This document shows, one piece after another, positions 1 through 9,892 of a DNA stretch of 16,644 nucleotides. The notes below the pieces were generated by a model, which saw nothing but the letters and a program-made list of their open reading frames with translations, searched no databases and was not told where the DNA came from. Position 1 is the first letter of the stretch, and the number at the start of each line of letters is the position of its first letter. The DNA lies in contig JAGFNK010001004.1 in NCBI GenBank assembly GCA_025769875.1, positions 1 to 16,644 on the forward strand, written 5' to 3'. The stretch is from Russula earlei. Its lineage: Eukaryota; Basidiomycota; Agaricomycetes; Russulales; Russulaceae. A program made the position numbers and the translations under genes.

Positions 1-183
1 AGAGAATATGAAATTGCTGCCATCATTGGCAACAGAAAGTACTGAGGCAGGACACAATACCTGGTTCATTGGGCAGGATACCCAGTTTTGGAGCACTCAT
101 GGGTCAATTCTGCTGACCTTCACACTCCAGCTCTACTCAAAGAATACTCGAACTCTAAGACAAATTCCCCTATGGGTGGATGA
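1..183 (+). pseudogene. Ty3/gypsy pol C-terminus, chromodomain (element A, partial)
   Basis: Frame 1 from the left edge reads as a chromodomain. Key residues are YEIAAI at codons 3-8, then QYLVHWAGYP, then SWVNSADL and ALLKEYSN, ending at TGA 181-183. The tyrosine/tryptophan pattern (YLVHW, HSW) matches the chromodomain that ends integrase in chromoviruses, where it is thought to steer integration to modified histones. One internal stop, TGA at 43-45, falls where Arg is expected (CGA to TGA). The rest of pol lies left of the window. A short spacer and then a zinc-knuckle ORF follow, not an LTR. The family call is firm; the copy is dead. Confidence 0.85.
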
Positions 184-324
184 GCTCATGTATAAAAACC
201 CTCCTCCAGAACTTGAGATGGCAGAACATCTTCTACAACTTGCCTGCCATCTCATCCATTCTACCTACCAAACTTCTTCCTCACCTTCTTCACCTTCAAA
301 CTCTACTTCCTCTCACTACTGCCA

Positions 325-1517
325 ATGTCTCAATCCCCAGTTCATATTCCATCCTCACCCATCCCAACCTACTCATCCCCTGTCTACTGTCCCTCATCCC
401 TGTCCCCACTTGTGCCTCCCCCATTCTCGCCTACCCTTCCTCAGTACTTTTCTATGCTGACATCAATGCCATCGCCTCCCCCACTCCCCAATTGGCAAGA
501 AGGTCTCTACCATTCAAGAACCCACCTGCCTATGAGTGCAATGAGGACGATGATGATTCCGCTGCCCAAGTCTGTCTCTCCCCTCTTTCACCTTCCATCT
601 CCCTCTCCTTGACCCTTCATGGATCTGAGTGCATCACCCTGGGACTTGACCTTTTCCCAGCACGCACTCCATCCCCATTCTCCCTTGCCGAGCAATTCGA
701 GGCCACAAAATTCTTTGACATGCCTCACCTCCCTCAGCCTAGCCCAGACTGGGTCCCCTCCTCAGACTACCCCCTTGTTGACTTCGCAGTTCCCAAATAC
801 CCTGGAGGGGTCATGTACAGGGCCAATTGGTTTCTCATCGAGCTGGAAGCTCAACCAGAACCCCTCATCCATGCTACCCTTGGCAAGGGAGCCCCCATTT
901 TCTCATAAGTATTCATACCAACCCCCACTGCCTGGCCCATCCCAGTCCCCAATGAGGAACAGTTGGACATGGTCCTCTCTGACCAGCCTTACACCAACTT
1001 CATCTCCAGGGCTGTCAATGACAAAAATGACCCCTCCCTTACCACTGGAATCAAATCCTACAGGTACAGGACAGCAGAAATCCTCAAGAGGAGACAAACC
1101 ATATGCCTCCTCTTCACCCAAATACTCGAACATCAAGGCCACCTCAAAGAGGTTAAACAAACCCTTGCTGCCACCAATACTCTCAATTGGGTTACCCTCA
1201 ACCTCAGGTGGCAAGACAGATCTGATGAAGAAGAAGATGGTAGTTGCTTACAGGAACTTATGCGACTCGATTCATCTTCCTCTCCCAACTCCTTCCGACT
1301 CCCTGGCTCATCCTTCTCATCTGACACTCCCAGACTCCCACCTATCTCCTCCTGTCACTCCAGAAAATCCTGCTTTTATTGTGGTGAATTGGGGCACATA
1401 TGACCAAACTGTCCCAACAGAGGAGATCATCAGACAAAAAGGATACTACTACCTTCAAAGTCGGACCAACCCTGGAGAAAAGTAGGCCAGCCTTACCATC
1501 GTTGTTCTCACTTCTAG
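325..1517 (+). pseudogene. Broken CCHC zinc-knuckle ORF downstream of chromodomain (element A)
   Basis: A Gag-like ORF of about 397 codons lies between the chromodomain and the LTR. It probably starts at ATG 325 (MSQSPVHIP), with a Pro/Ser-rich N-terminus. After a shift to the frame open from 180, an acidic patch (CNEDDDDSAAQ, about 535-565) and a long middle region follow. TAA at 906-908 interrupts it, and the frame stays open beyond. AVNDKNDPSL at about 1013-1042 and the following K..R.R.A pattern resemble element B. A zinc knuckle C-X2-C-X4-H-X4-C (CFYCGELGH, then PNC) spans about 1371-1412, with TGA 1401 where Arg is expected. The frame ends at TAG 1515. Nucleic-acid binding is inferred from the knuckle. 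I do not know a named family for the whole protein. Confidence 0.7.
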
Positions 1518-1522
1518 GGGCC

Positions 1523-1537
1523 TTGATGGGGGGGTGA
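1523..1537 (+). other. Polypurine tract of element A
   Basis: A G-rich run (seven G in a row, then TGA) ends directly before the TGTTACAC start of the LTR. That is where plus-strand DNA synthesis is primed in LTR retrotransposons. It marks the following LTR as a 3' LTR. Confidence 0.75.
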
Positions 1538-2418
1538 TGTTACACCATTTTCCTTTTACATTTACTTCATACTTTTGCTATGGACTGCTTGCCTTTATAC
1601 GTCCCTTTATTTACTGGTTTCGTGATCTCTTATGTCTTGTGATCCCTTCTGTGTTATCATGTGATCCATACACATCCAGGTAACACTGGATTGCTGTTAC
1701 TTTCCCTTTGTTTGGTTCTCTTTCCATTTATATCCGTCTCTTAGATTTGACTGTACAATGCTGCGCATTTACTGTGCAGCACAATTATTTGGTTATGACT
1801 CATTCATGGCTTCATTTCTATGACTCCTACTTATTATGACTCCTACTATACTAGTAGCACAGTCAAAGCACAGCTATTTCTGCACTGCTCCTGTATATAT
1901 AAGCTCAGTACTTTGTGACCAAAGCACAAAGCTTGGTCTCTTGTAGAATCCAACCTACTCTTGTCCAACATATTTGCCTGCAACCCACTTCACTCCTAAT
2001 CCTCAAACCACATCCACATCTCCATCTCACCAACTCTTCACACACACCAACCACCATCTACTCTACCTATCCTTTCCTTCCCTAAGAGTCTCTCTTCACT
2101 CCACTGAGAAGAGCTCTCCTCCTTTAAGACCTACCTTCCTCTACTCTCTCTGCGTTGTTCAAGGTCTCTGACAGACTTGAACACATATAGCTAGTGGAAC
2201 CAGCCCTAGTCTATCTCATTACAAACCTACCCTAGCTTCTCAAAAGACTGAGTTGTACTAGGAAGGGTCTATTGGCCATAACCTGTTTGGCATAAAACAC
2301 TTCGACTGCTGCAGGGATCCTTACTTTCTATACATGGGAACCAGCCCATTTCTTGAACACATCTCTACTATCGACTCGTCTTCTGGCTTGAGAACTGACA
2401 TGGCTAGTTAGTGTGACA
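1538..2418 (+). repeat. 3' LTR of element A (881 bp)
   Basis: The ends are TGTTACAC and GTGTGACA, imperfect inverted repeats of TG...CA type. A polypurine tract lies just outside the 5' end. A second copy of the first 298 bp lies at 9893-10192, which confirms the repeat. The right end is set by the point where a minus-strand LTR fragment of another family starts (2419). A 16-bp direct duplication (ATGACTCCTACTTATT and a partial second copy) lies at about 1820-1848, just where the other copy is cut by an insertion. No ORF of note lies inside; the short open frame near 1974 is probably not coding. Confidence 0.8.
1894..1938 (+). promoter_or_regulatory. LTR core promoter: TATA box plus dyad at predicted start site
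   Basis: TATATATAAG (1894-1903) is followed 23 nt on by an inverted repeat: GACCAAAGC (1917-1925), loop ACAAA, GCTTGGTC (1931-1938), one bulge. A start 32 nt after the TATA would fall at the loop. The layout matches the LTRs at 6172, 9355 and 10193. Confidence 0.6.
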
Positions 2419-2720
2419 TTGCTTCTACGTAAATGATCTCAGTGCTGGAAGCATTATGTGCTTCCACAGTAACAATCTTGGTGTCATAAGTAGTTTCCTA
2501 ATCAAGGAAGCAACATATGTGGTGGTACAGAAACATCTGGGACAGAAGTAATGCTACTCATTGCTTCTTCAACACATCTTTAGAAAGATATGGTCAACGC
2601 GTTCCGAACGCAATATCAACGGACATAAACAATCAAGATCTGATGCACGCATGATGCAAACGGTGCAGTCCATAGTTCAGGTGTTCTGGCATCTTCTGGA
2701 CCCCAAACCACTGGGTACCA
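2419..2720 (-). repeat. Truncated minus-strand LTR of the element C family
   Basis: Read on the minus strand from 2720, this matches the LTR that starts at 6172: TGGTACCCAGTGG against TGTTACCAAGTGG, then a long match including the TTCGGAACGCGTTGA block and the AGAAGCAA point where the match stops. Only the first 302 bp (part of U3) remain. The element A LTR begins at exactly that point, so element A most likely inserted here and displaced or removed the rest. The two copies form an inverted pair about 3.4 kb apart. Confidence 0.8.
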
Positions 2721-2762
2721 CAGAGCTCCATCTACTATCACTCCTATAGCAGCAGTGGGGAG

Positions 2763-3161
2763 GTATCTACTATGACAGCTGAGTTCATTCCAGAACCCCA
2801 GCAACTGAACATGATAGAAGGAAGGAGGAAGAGGAACTGATGCAAGTATTGTGGCGAGGTAGGACACTTCAATAAGTATTGTCCACTGCCCCACCAGTAC
2901 TGCCATGACTGGCTGGCAGCAGACACTGCCTTGCATTGCCTGGTGCCTCCCTATCATTGTTCCTATACACCCATTAGATCGTGCCCTTTCCACCAAGGAT
3001 GGGAAATGGCACACCTGAGCAAGAAGAGGAGGTCGGACCAGGATAGGGAGGACGTTGCTAACCCATGCCTCCTGCAGGTAGTGAAAGGAGAAGGGTCTAC
3101 AACCCTTCAAGAGCTGTTCACTACATCCCCTTACATCAGGAAAAACCAGTCTGGTCCATAG
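2763..3161 (+). pseudogene. Broken CCHC zinc-knuckle ORF (element C)
   Basis: One frame reads from about 2763 (STMTAEFIPEPQQLNMIEG), through a basic RRKR run, a TGA at 2838-2840, then CKYCGEVGHFNKYC (2841-2882), a perfect C-X2-C-X4-H-X4-C knuckle, and on to TAG 3159-3161. The stop sits directly before the first zinc Cys and again fits CGA (Arg) to TGA. PLPHQYC after the knuckle resembles RMPHRQC after the second knuckle of element B, which supports homology. Further His/Cys residues follow (LHCLVPPYHC, SCPFHQGW). The 5' part is cut off by the LTR fragment ending at 2720. A TIR element lies just downstream. Function beyond nucleic-acid binding is unknown. Confidence 0.7.
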
Positions 3162-3182
3162 ACACCATAGCACAACAACATA

Positions 3183-5895
3183 CTATGTAGTGCTCTATAG
3201 CATCATAGTAAGTCTATATTGCTCAATGTAGTTCCAGTAGTTTATGACTATATTTATGTAGGCACAGTAGATGAAACCAAGTCTACATATCACTATGTAG
3301 GATGACTGAAATTATAGTTGTCTATGGAGATGATCAGGTTACTACATTGCACTATGGAGACAATCAGTTTATTACATTGCACTATGGAGACAATTGTTCA
3401 TTACATTGCTCTATGGAGACTATTGGTTATTATAATTATATTGCACTATTGAGCCTTACTGATGGTGGCCATGCTACACTGCATATTGTCCTCTCCTCTC
3501 CTCCCCAACCCACTCTCCCCTTTCCCATCCTCCCCCTCTCCTTCTCCCCTGATGACACTGTTTTTCTTTCTTGCCTCTCCTCTCCTGATGGGAGGCGGCC
3601 GCATGCGCAAGTTGGTCAAAGTGGGGGTAAAAGGGTTTCTTGCTTGCTTTCTTTCTTTGTATTTCCTTCCTTTTTGCCTTCATCCTAGAGACAAAGGCTG
3701 GTTTTTATGTACATTGGGACTGGAGCTAGACTAAATGGTATCCTAGAATGAGGGTGGCTAAAGAGAGGTAAATGTATTCTGAGATAAATGAGTATGGACA
3801 TGTGTGATTGCGGCATTGAGGCAACAGGTGTAACGAAGCTAGGCTTTGAGAGGGTATAGTAAAGGGGGCTGTAGCAACAAGTGGGCACTAGTCAACTTGG
3901 CCGAAATGCCGTGAAGGGGTGGTCAGCCAGGTCTCGAGCATTGGGGACTTCCACCTGATGAGGCAGTGGTGGGCATGCGGGCAAGCGTGTGCATGGGGGT
4001 GAGCGTGGGGGTATGTGTACAGGTGCGCATGGGAGGTAGCGATGTCTGAGGCGGAGGAGGTGTGTGTATCAGAGGCGTGAGGCGGAGGGCATGGTGTGCT
4101 TGCATGTGTGATGTGGTGGTGGGAGAGAGGGAGTTGTGGGGCGCATGTGTCGGGTGTTTGGCTGTTGACTTGTCTCTCACGGTGGGTGTGGGTGATGCTT
4201 GGTCAGCGTTGGCCAGCCCGCCGTGATCCACGTCCAAGCCTGCAACTCACCTTACAGTGCAAAGGAGAGGAGAGGGGAGAGAGCACATGGGGAACATGCA
4301 AGTGAGAGTGGTCATGCATGAAAAATGCTGCTTGCTTGTCTATGTGACTATGCAATGGGATGTCGACATATGTGATGGCAAGGCACAAGGTAAAAAAGGC
4401 CAACATGTGCAACTCGTCTACTTCAAACCTTTTTTGATGACGGCCTCTTCGTTTTTACTCATCGCGTTCATTTTCTTTTGCCATCATTCTTCCCCTCTTT
4501 CTCCTCTCCTGCCCACTCTTCCTTCCCCATGGTCCCAGTTCAAGACTCCCAAGCTGCCAGTTTCATCAAGTTTTCACCGGCTATTACCCAAGTCATTCGA
4601 GTTTTCGAGTTTTCCCACGCCATGTTGTTTCCATGGGTGCGTTTTTTGTTTTGTTTTCATGCACTCTCTCATCATCTCCCCTCTCCTTCCTACTAAACAG
4701 CCTCTTGTTGGCCTTCAAGCTGCCTTCTCACTCCCTTCTTCTGTGTCACTGCACTGGTGATGATGGGGACAACAACGACATATGAGAGGACTTGTATTTA
4801 AGTGAAAGAAAAAAAAAATGCACACAAACAACAAAACTAAAATTGCGTGTGGGGGAAAACATGCGTTGCTTGAAGGTAAAGTACGCTTGAACCAAAAGCA
4901 AGCTCCTGCATGCAGGAAATGGTATTTCAGGGGATGGGCACATCACAGAAAATGAAAGTGCGACCCTTTCCCTAGGTCTCGCCAATGTGCGTTTTGGGTT
5001 TCCTTTTCCTTGCGCAATCTCACTGTCACAGTGACAAGTACAACCATGCTTGGTGTCTTCAATGAATGTCTTACGCATTCTGTGCATTACCCTTTGCCCC
5101 CCTTTTTTTTGCTTTTCGTTTTTTTTGTCACTCCCCTCTGCTTTCCTTTGCACAGGCTTCGCACGGCTTCAAAATGTTGAACACATGTTCATGTCTTGAC
5201 TCACCTGTACCCTGTTGCCATCTTCTGCATCGTCCTTGATGCCTCCTCTTACCATGACAAAGCCACCGACACCACTGTTCAAGTTCAAGAAATGAGAGAA
5301 GGTGGCCCTTGCTCCCAGGCACAGGCCGATGAACAGTGAACATGTGCGTTATTCCTTTTCATTTTTGTGCACTCTCTCATACTCTCCAGCCTTTCGTCAA
5401 GTGCTCAGGGGGAGAAATGGACATATGGAGCGATGACGAGATGCCGCTTAGAATGCATATGCAAACAACAACGACAGCTACGGGTGCAGTCCCAAGAAGT
5501 GCCACGCGCGAGAGCCAGAACAGCGCTGCAGAGGCGAGTATCCGACTGTAGTTCAAAAATATTAGTTAGCGTTGATATGTGAAATATATATTGTTTCCTG
5601 ACATTTGTGTGAATTTAAGTGCCTGAGTTGTTTATCATAACAATGTTGCAATCAGTAGAACATAAGCATGTGGTTGGCTACATAGGTATGGTTGATGATG
5701 GGAAGAAATGTGTATTTATGTTGTTGATATAACATTGTATGATTTATGTAGCATTGGTAGAAGAAATGTAGTCAATGGTGCTCTATATAACCCTGGTGGC
5801 GGCTATATAGAGTTTGGTGGTTGCTATGTAGGCATGAAACCTTGATGGTTGTAAAGTTGCTACAGACGCTATGGTAGCTATATAGCGCTACATAG
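3183..5895. mobile_element. Putative non-autonomous TIR DNA transposon (about 2.7 kb)
   Basis: The ends are imperfect inverted repeats of about 30 bp. The left end starts CTATGTAGTGCTCTATAG (3183) and the right end, read on the minus strand from 5895, starts CTATGTAGCGCTATATAG. TATGTAG-like motifs recur inside both ends (3184, 3256, 3293 and 5745, 5824), as subterminal transposase-binding sites often do. The interior is GT- or CT-rich low-complexity sequence. Its short open frames on both strands show no recognisable domain, and no transposase was seen. A target-site duplication is not clear, so the exact ends and superfamily are open. It lies inside element C, between the CCHC ORF and the 3' LTR. 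Confidence 0.5.
3322..3445 (+). repeat. About four tandem copies of a 30-bp unit
   Basis: Units begin CTATGGAGA and end ATTACATTGCA at 3322, 3352, 3382 and 3411. Lengths are about 30, 30, 29 and 35 bp, with divergence growing to the right. They lie in the left subterminal part of the TIR element. Confidence 0.75.
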
Positions 5896-5913
5896 CATTT
5901 TCATTTTTTCCTG

Positions 5914-6123
5914 ATGCATTGCTCAGACACACCTCCAGTCAGGAGGTTGCCCAAAGACTCTGACAGACTCCCACAGATCATGTCTCCCTCAGCGACAGCT
6001 GAGGAGTTGCAGGCAATAGTAGCCTTAGCATTGGCTGCCTATGAGGCAGCAGAAGAAGGCCAATACACCTTCATTGCATTGCCTCCTCCCCTTGATGATG
6101 ATAGTGTTGACCCCACCACTTGA
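5914..6123 (+). pseudogene. C-terminal ORF fragment before element C 3' LTR
   Basis: An open frame of 69 codons starting MHCSDTPPVRR ends at TGA 6121, 48 nt before the LTR at 6172. It has an Ala/Glu-rich helix-like stretch (TAEELQAIVALALAAYEAAE) and an acidic end (PLDDDSVDPTT). Its place between the TIR element and the polypurine tract suggests it is the tail of the element C downstream ORF, split off by the TIR insertion. I see no domain, and its link to the part before 3183 is inferred from position only. Confidence 0.4.
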
Positions 6124-6157
6124 TTTTAGAATCGTTGGTGTGTGGGACCACCAATCT

Positions 6158-6171
6158 GAAGGAGGGGTGAC
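6158..6171 (+). other. Polypurine tract of element C
   Basis: GAAGGAGGGGTGAC lies directly before the TGTTACC start of the LTR and marks it as a 3' LTR on the plus strand. Confidence 0.7.
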
Positions 6172-6741
6172 TGTTACCAAGTGGTTTGGGGTCTGGAAGA
6201 TGCCAGAACACCTGAACAATGGACTGCACCATTTGCATCATGCATGCGTCAGATCTTGATCATTTATGTTTGTTGATATCGCATTCGGAACGCGTTGATC
6301 ATATCTTTCTTAAGATGTGTTGAAGAAGCAATGAGCAGCATTGCTTCTGTCCCAGATGTTCCTGTACCACCATGTACATCGCTTCCCTGATTGGGATAGT
6401 ACTTATGACACTGAGATTGCTACTAGGGAAGCACTTAATGCTTCCAGCACCAAGATTGTTTACACAGAAGCAACTATTGCTTCTATGAGCTGCCTTTTGC
6501 TTCTATAGCACCGACCAGTACTACAGTAGCATGAACCTTATCCCTGTGGGCTATATAAAGCCCCCAGTTTGTAGCAGTTGAGCCTTAAGCTTGACTTAGT
6601 TTGCCAATCCCAAACAGTTGACTCCTACCCCATCTGCAAAAGCCCCTCTCATCTTTGTGCCATGCTCCAGAAGGATCTAACACTCCTTCCCCTCCACAAG
6701 TATTGCTTGCTTAACTAAAGCATATCTGCATTGGTAGGACA
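6172..6741 (+). repeat. 3' LTR of element C (about 570 bp)
   Basis: It starts TGTTACCA after a polypurine tract. A likely end is TGGTAGGACA at 6741, because decayed integrase sequence of another element begins straight after. The first 310 bp match the minus-strand fragment at 2419-2720, which confirms a repeat family. It contains a TATA box (6552) and no ORF of note. The right end rests on the near-inverted terminus and the start of the integrase match, so it could be off by a few bases. Confidence 0.7.
6552..6595 (+). promoter_or_regulatory. LTR core promoter: TATA box plus dyad
   Basis: TATATAAAG (6552) is followed 25 nt on by GTTGAGC (6577-6583), loop CTTAA, GCTTGAC (6589-6595), which pair with two G-U wobbles. 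Spacing and the AGC-N5-GCTTG core match the other LTRs here. Confidence 0.55.
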
Positions 6742-8004
6742 CATTTATAGATGCAACCATTGATCATATTTAAGGCACTTTGGAGCCTTAACAACACCCT
6801 GGAATAGCCAACACCTGGAACTTAATCAAACAACACTATGAAGGACCTAGACTACAACAATTTGTAGAACAATACATCAAAGGATGCACCAAATGTCAAG
6901 AATCCAAAACCAACATACCCAGAAAGAAAGCCACGACCTTTCCACTTGACACACACATTGAACAAGGCCCCTTTCAATACGTATCAATGGATCTCATCAT
7001 GGACTTACCCAAATCAGAAGGATTCAACAGTGTCCTCACCATCATTGATCAAGGATGTTCCAAAGCAATGAAATTTATTTTATCCCATGTAACAAGACAA
7101 TCGGCAGAACAGGTGTCACACACAAGTACTTGAAACACCTCGTGCCCTGGTTCGGCATCCCCAAAAGAATCATCTCTGACAGAGACACTTGATTTGCATC
7201 AAACTTCTCTAGAGCTATATGTAAATGTCTAGGCATCAAACAAAACATGTCCACTGTGTTCCACCCCAAAACTGATGGACAAAAGAGAGAATGAATGCCT
7301 GGCTGGAACAATACCTAAGACCCTGGACCATGACTCACCCTCACAGTTGGGCAAAAATGCTTCCTCTAGCTGATTATGCACATAACTCTTGGAAACATGA
7401 AACATCAAGGTGATCACCACATGAACTCCTCATGGGATTCAAACCCCAAATCAACATCAACCTCAAGGACAACAACGTACCTCACTCCATTGAACATCCT
7501 AAACAATTAGAAGAAGCATGACAAGACCCACAACAACTTCTAGAACAAAAACAACAACCCCTAAGACCTGACATTCTGGAAATGAAAGAAGGAACCCTTG
7601 TATGGTTAGAAGCAAAGAACCTCAAAACATGAGGAACATGCAAGTTAATGCCCAAACGATATGGACCCTTCCCAATCATAAAGAAAATTTCCAAAGTCGC
7701 TTATCAACTTCAACTCCCACCATCAATGAAAATACACAATGTCTTCCATGTCAACTTACTCCTCCCATTCATAGAAATGGAGGCATATGGCACACTGTTC
7801 ATGTGCCCCCCACCGATCATCGAAAACAAAGAAGAATACAAGATTGAGGCAATTCTAGACACTAGATGGTTCGGACAAACACATAAGCTCCAATACCTCA
7901 TGCACTGGAAGGGCTACCCTGTGTCAGATGACTCATGGGTTGACCACCATGACCTCAATGCCCCAGAACTTCTAAAAGAATTCTACTCCGCTATGGCTGG
8001 ATGA
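6742..8004 (+). pseudogene. Ty3/gypsy pol: integrase and chromodomain (element B, decayed)
   Basis: This is the end of a chromovirus pol. The zinc-binding part shows His at 6758 and 6776 (RHFG) and CTKC at 6885-6896. The catalytic core shows Asp at 6990 (VSMDLIMDLP), Asp at 7178 (IISDRDT) and Glu at 7285 after KTDGQ, so all three DDE residues survive. GPFPIIKKI and HNVFHVNLL near 7660-7760 are typical of the integrase C-terminal part. The chromodomain (IEAILDTRW, LQYLMHWKGYP, DSWVDHHDL) ends at TGA 8002. Frameshifts lie near 7110-7126 and at 7283. Stops at 6761, 7190, 7411, 7519 and 7630 are all TGA. The protease, reverse transcriptase and RNase H are missing, probably cut by element C landing at 6741. 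Confidence 0.9.
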
Positions 8005-8071
8005 TCCAATGTATAAAAACCATTGGTTACGACTGATGAATCCTTACCTCCTCTTCCCCAAACCCTACAAT

Positions 8072-9276
8072 ATGTCATCCACACCAAACTCCCCTACTGC
8101 CTCCTCCACCACTCTTGTCCCTACTCCTCCCTACTCTCCTGCACTGATCCCCCTACCAATGTCTAGAGAACCGTCTCCATCCACAGCCACAACTATCAAC
8201 ACTAGACTCCTTGTCTGATGTGCAGCATGACATGCAGCAATGATTGTGCAAGTGCACTGAGCTGTGGGAAGACAACTCTCTCTCCACCATACTTTGCACC
8301 TTTGGCAACCTGCTCTCCTACTGCTCAGGACTAACTCACCTATTAGAAACTCACAGTCCTTCCTATCATGTTCAATCCCCCTCTCCTGACCCCATCCCTA
8401 TTCCTCGGTGGAGAGCCACCCCCATCACTGAACAACTAAACTGCATCATTCTTCTCAATGAAAATCTCACCCCTGACAAACCTTGTCAAAGAAATGCCTC
8501 CTCCCACTTATGACACTCCTGCTACCAACACCAACAACCAACTGACAGAACTAGAGGAACTAGGAGAAGGCTGGGAAGAAGGAGATTTAGGGTTGAACTT
8601 ACTAATCCCAGACCCTGGTAACAAAGACTGACACACTCCCCCCTCGCTTTGTCTTGCCTGACCTTGTCAATGGCTTTCCTTCCCTCCTTGCCACCTGTGG
8701 CCCAGGATGCGCCACTCACTGTATCCCTATTCGAGCATGAGCCAGCCCTTACCCACTGTCCCCTCTACACCCAAAAAGATGCCTTCCTGTTCAAAGACAA
8801 GCCTCAGACATACCGCAGCAGTCAATGAAGCTCTTAGGTTTGAACAAGACCTATCACTGGAAGCCAAAGTTCGTCGCTAAAGGTTTGCCATAAAGAAAAC
8901 ATGACAGATGGCAAACCATCTTGCCACTGCCAGAGAGAGATACCATGATATGGTTCGGGAAATTAGAGATTCTGAAGTAAAGTTGGCAAGGGCCAATGCC
9001 AAGGCTTGTCTCAAACCTCAGATTCTCTTTGAATCCATGCCCCAGCTCACTGACCAACAACACAAAGATGCCAAGGAAGCCATCATGGACCCTTGGTATC
9101 AGTTCACCCCTCAAGTTTCTGACAGATGTTCCTGGTGTCACGATGGAGGACATGACACCTTCAAATGTCCCAAGACCACCATTTGCATTCTTTGTGACCG
9201 CCATGGGCATCTGGCCAATCACTGCAGAATGCCACACCGACAATGCAAGACAAACAAGATGTGCAGAGTCCCTTGA
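8072..9276 (+). pseudogene. Broken two-knuckle CCHC ORF downstream of chromodomain (element B)
   Basis: It probably starts at ATG 8072 (MSSTPNSPTASS), 67 nt after the chromodomain stop, with a Pro/Ser/Thr-rich N-terminus like that of element A. An acidic block (LTELEELGEGWEEGDLG, about 8541-8591) follows. After shifts between about 8220 and 8800 comes AVNEALRFEQDLSLEAK (about 8818-8868), which resembles AVNDKNDPSL in element A. TAA 8878 and TGA 8902 interrupt a helical stretch (TARERYHDMVREIRDSEV). Two perfect knuckles end the protein: CSWCHDGGHDTFKC (9127-9168) and CILCDRHGHLANHC (9187-9228). The stop is TGA 9274. At about 400 codons it equals the element A ORF in length. It looks Gag-like but lies at the wrong end of the element. 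Confidence 0.75.
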
Positions 9277-9341
9277 GACCAACTACACTTCCACACTCAT
9301 TGTTGTCATTCCACCGTCATCCCCTATGTTGCTTAGATGTT

Positions 9342-9354
9342 AACAAGGGGGTAA
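9342..9354 (+). other. Polypurine tract of element B
   Basis: AACAAGGGGGTAA lies directly before TGTCACAAG, the start of the LTR, and defines it as a 3' LTR. Confidence 0.7.
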
Positions 9355-9828
9355 TGTCACAAGTACCGGTACCTTGGACAGACCGGCAACTGGGCTAGCC
9401 TACCCAGACAGGACTTGTGATTAATGCATGTTTGATGACTCTCTTAGTTGACTCGTGTCTACCATGATGTTCCAGCATGTTCTCATTTCGATTGCCTCAC
9501 AGTTCCCTTAAGGACACCATTTGATATAGTGTCCCTCATGTATATAAGCCCATCAGTTAGCAAAGAACAAGCCTCAAGCTTGTTCTCCTGTAAATCTGCT
9601 GGATTATGCTTCCAAAGTCATCTGCCTCTAAGCCTTCAAGCTTATTGTCTGAATTCCCTCATACTGCCTTGTCTTCCAGACATGAAGACAATCCAGTTGA
9701 GATTTCTCTCCATGGTACACACTAGCCTCTGCTGTGTTGTCACCAAGAACCCCGATTCTCACAAGAACTCATTGTCTGGCTCGATTCCCTTGCACTTGTC
9801 TTGTGTGTGAAATGATTTGTCAGTGACA
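9355..9828 (+). repeat. 3' LTR of element B (about 474 bp)
   Basis: It starts TGTCACAAG after a polypurine tract. The best end is CAGTGACA at 9821-9828; an end as far right as 9892 is possible because the next LTR starts at 9893 and the 64 bp between show no feature. No second copy is in the window, so the right border rests on the terminal bases only. Confidence 0.6.
9541..9585 (+). promoter_or_regulatory. LTR core promoter: TATA box plus perfect 8-bp dyad
   Basis: TATATAAG (9541) is followed 24 nt on by GAACAAGC (9565-9572), loop CTCAA, GCTTGTTC (9578-9585), a perfect 8-bp stem. It is the clearest case of the start-site dyad shared by the LTRs in this window. Confidence 0.65.
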
Positions 9829-9892
9829 CCGCCCCCAGTTGATGACAGGCCCTCTCTTTCTGTGACCACCTCTTGCAGCCAGTATCAGTCCC

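Noticed and set aside
619..1485. Alternative 288-codon frame overlapping the element A knuckle ORF
   Set aside because: It lacks the CCHC motif and the similarity to element B. It is the shifted frame of a Pro/Ser-rich sequence.
3322..3445. 30-bp repeats as a CRISPR array
   Set aside because: They are direct tandem copies without unique spacers, in a fungal transposon.
3462..5153. Several 60-170 codon open frames on both strands within the 3183-5895 element
   Set aside because: Low-complexity composition, no recognisable domain and no conserved neighbour.
43..8904. TGA read as an amino acid (recoding)
   Set aside because: TGA also ends these ORFs at expected places, frameshifts and TAA stops accompany it, and Arg fits several sites. 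Decay explains it better.
325..9276. Downstream ORF as an envelope-like gene
   Set aside because: No signal peptide or membrane segment was seen. The knuckles point to a nucleic-acid-binding, Gag-like protein.
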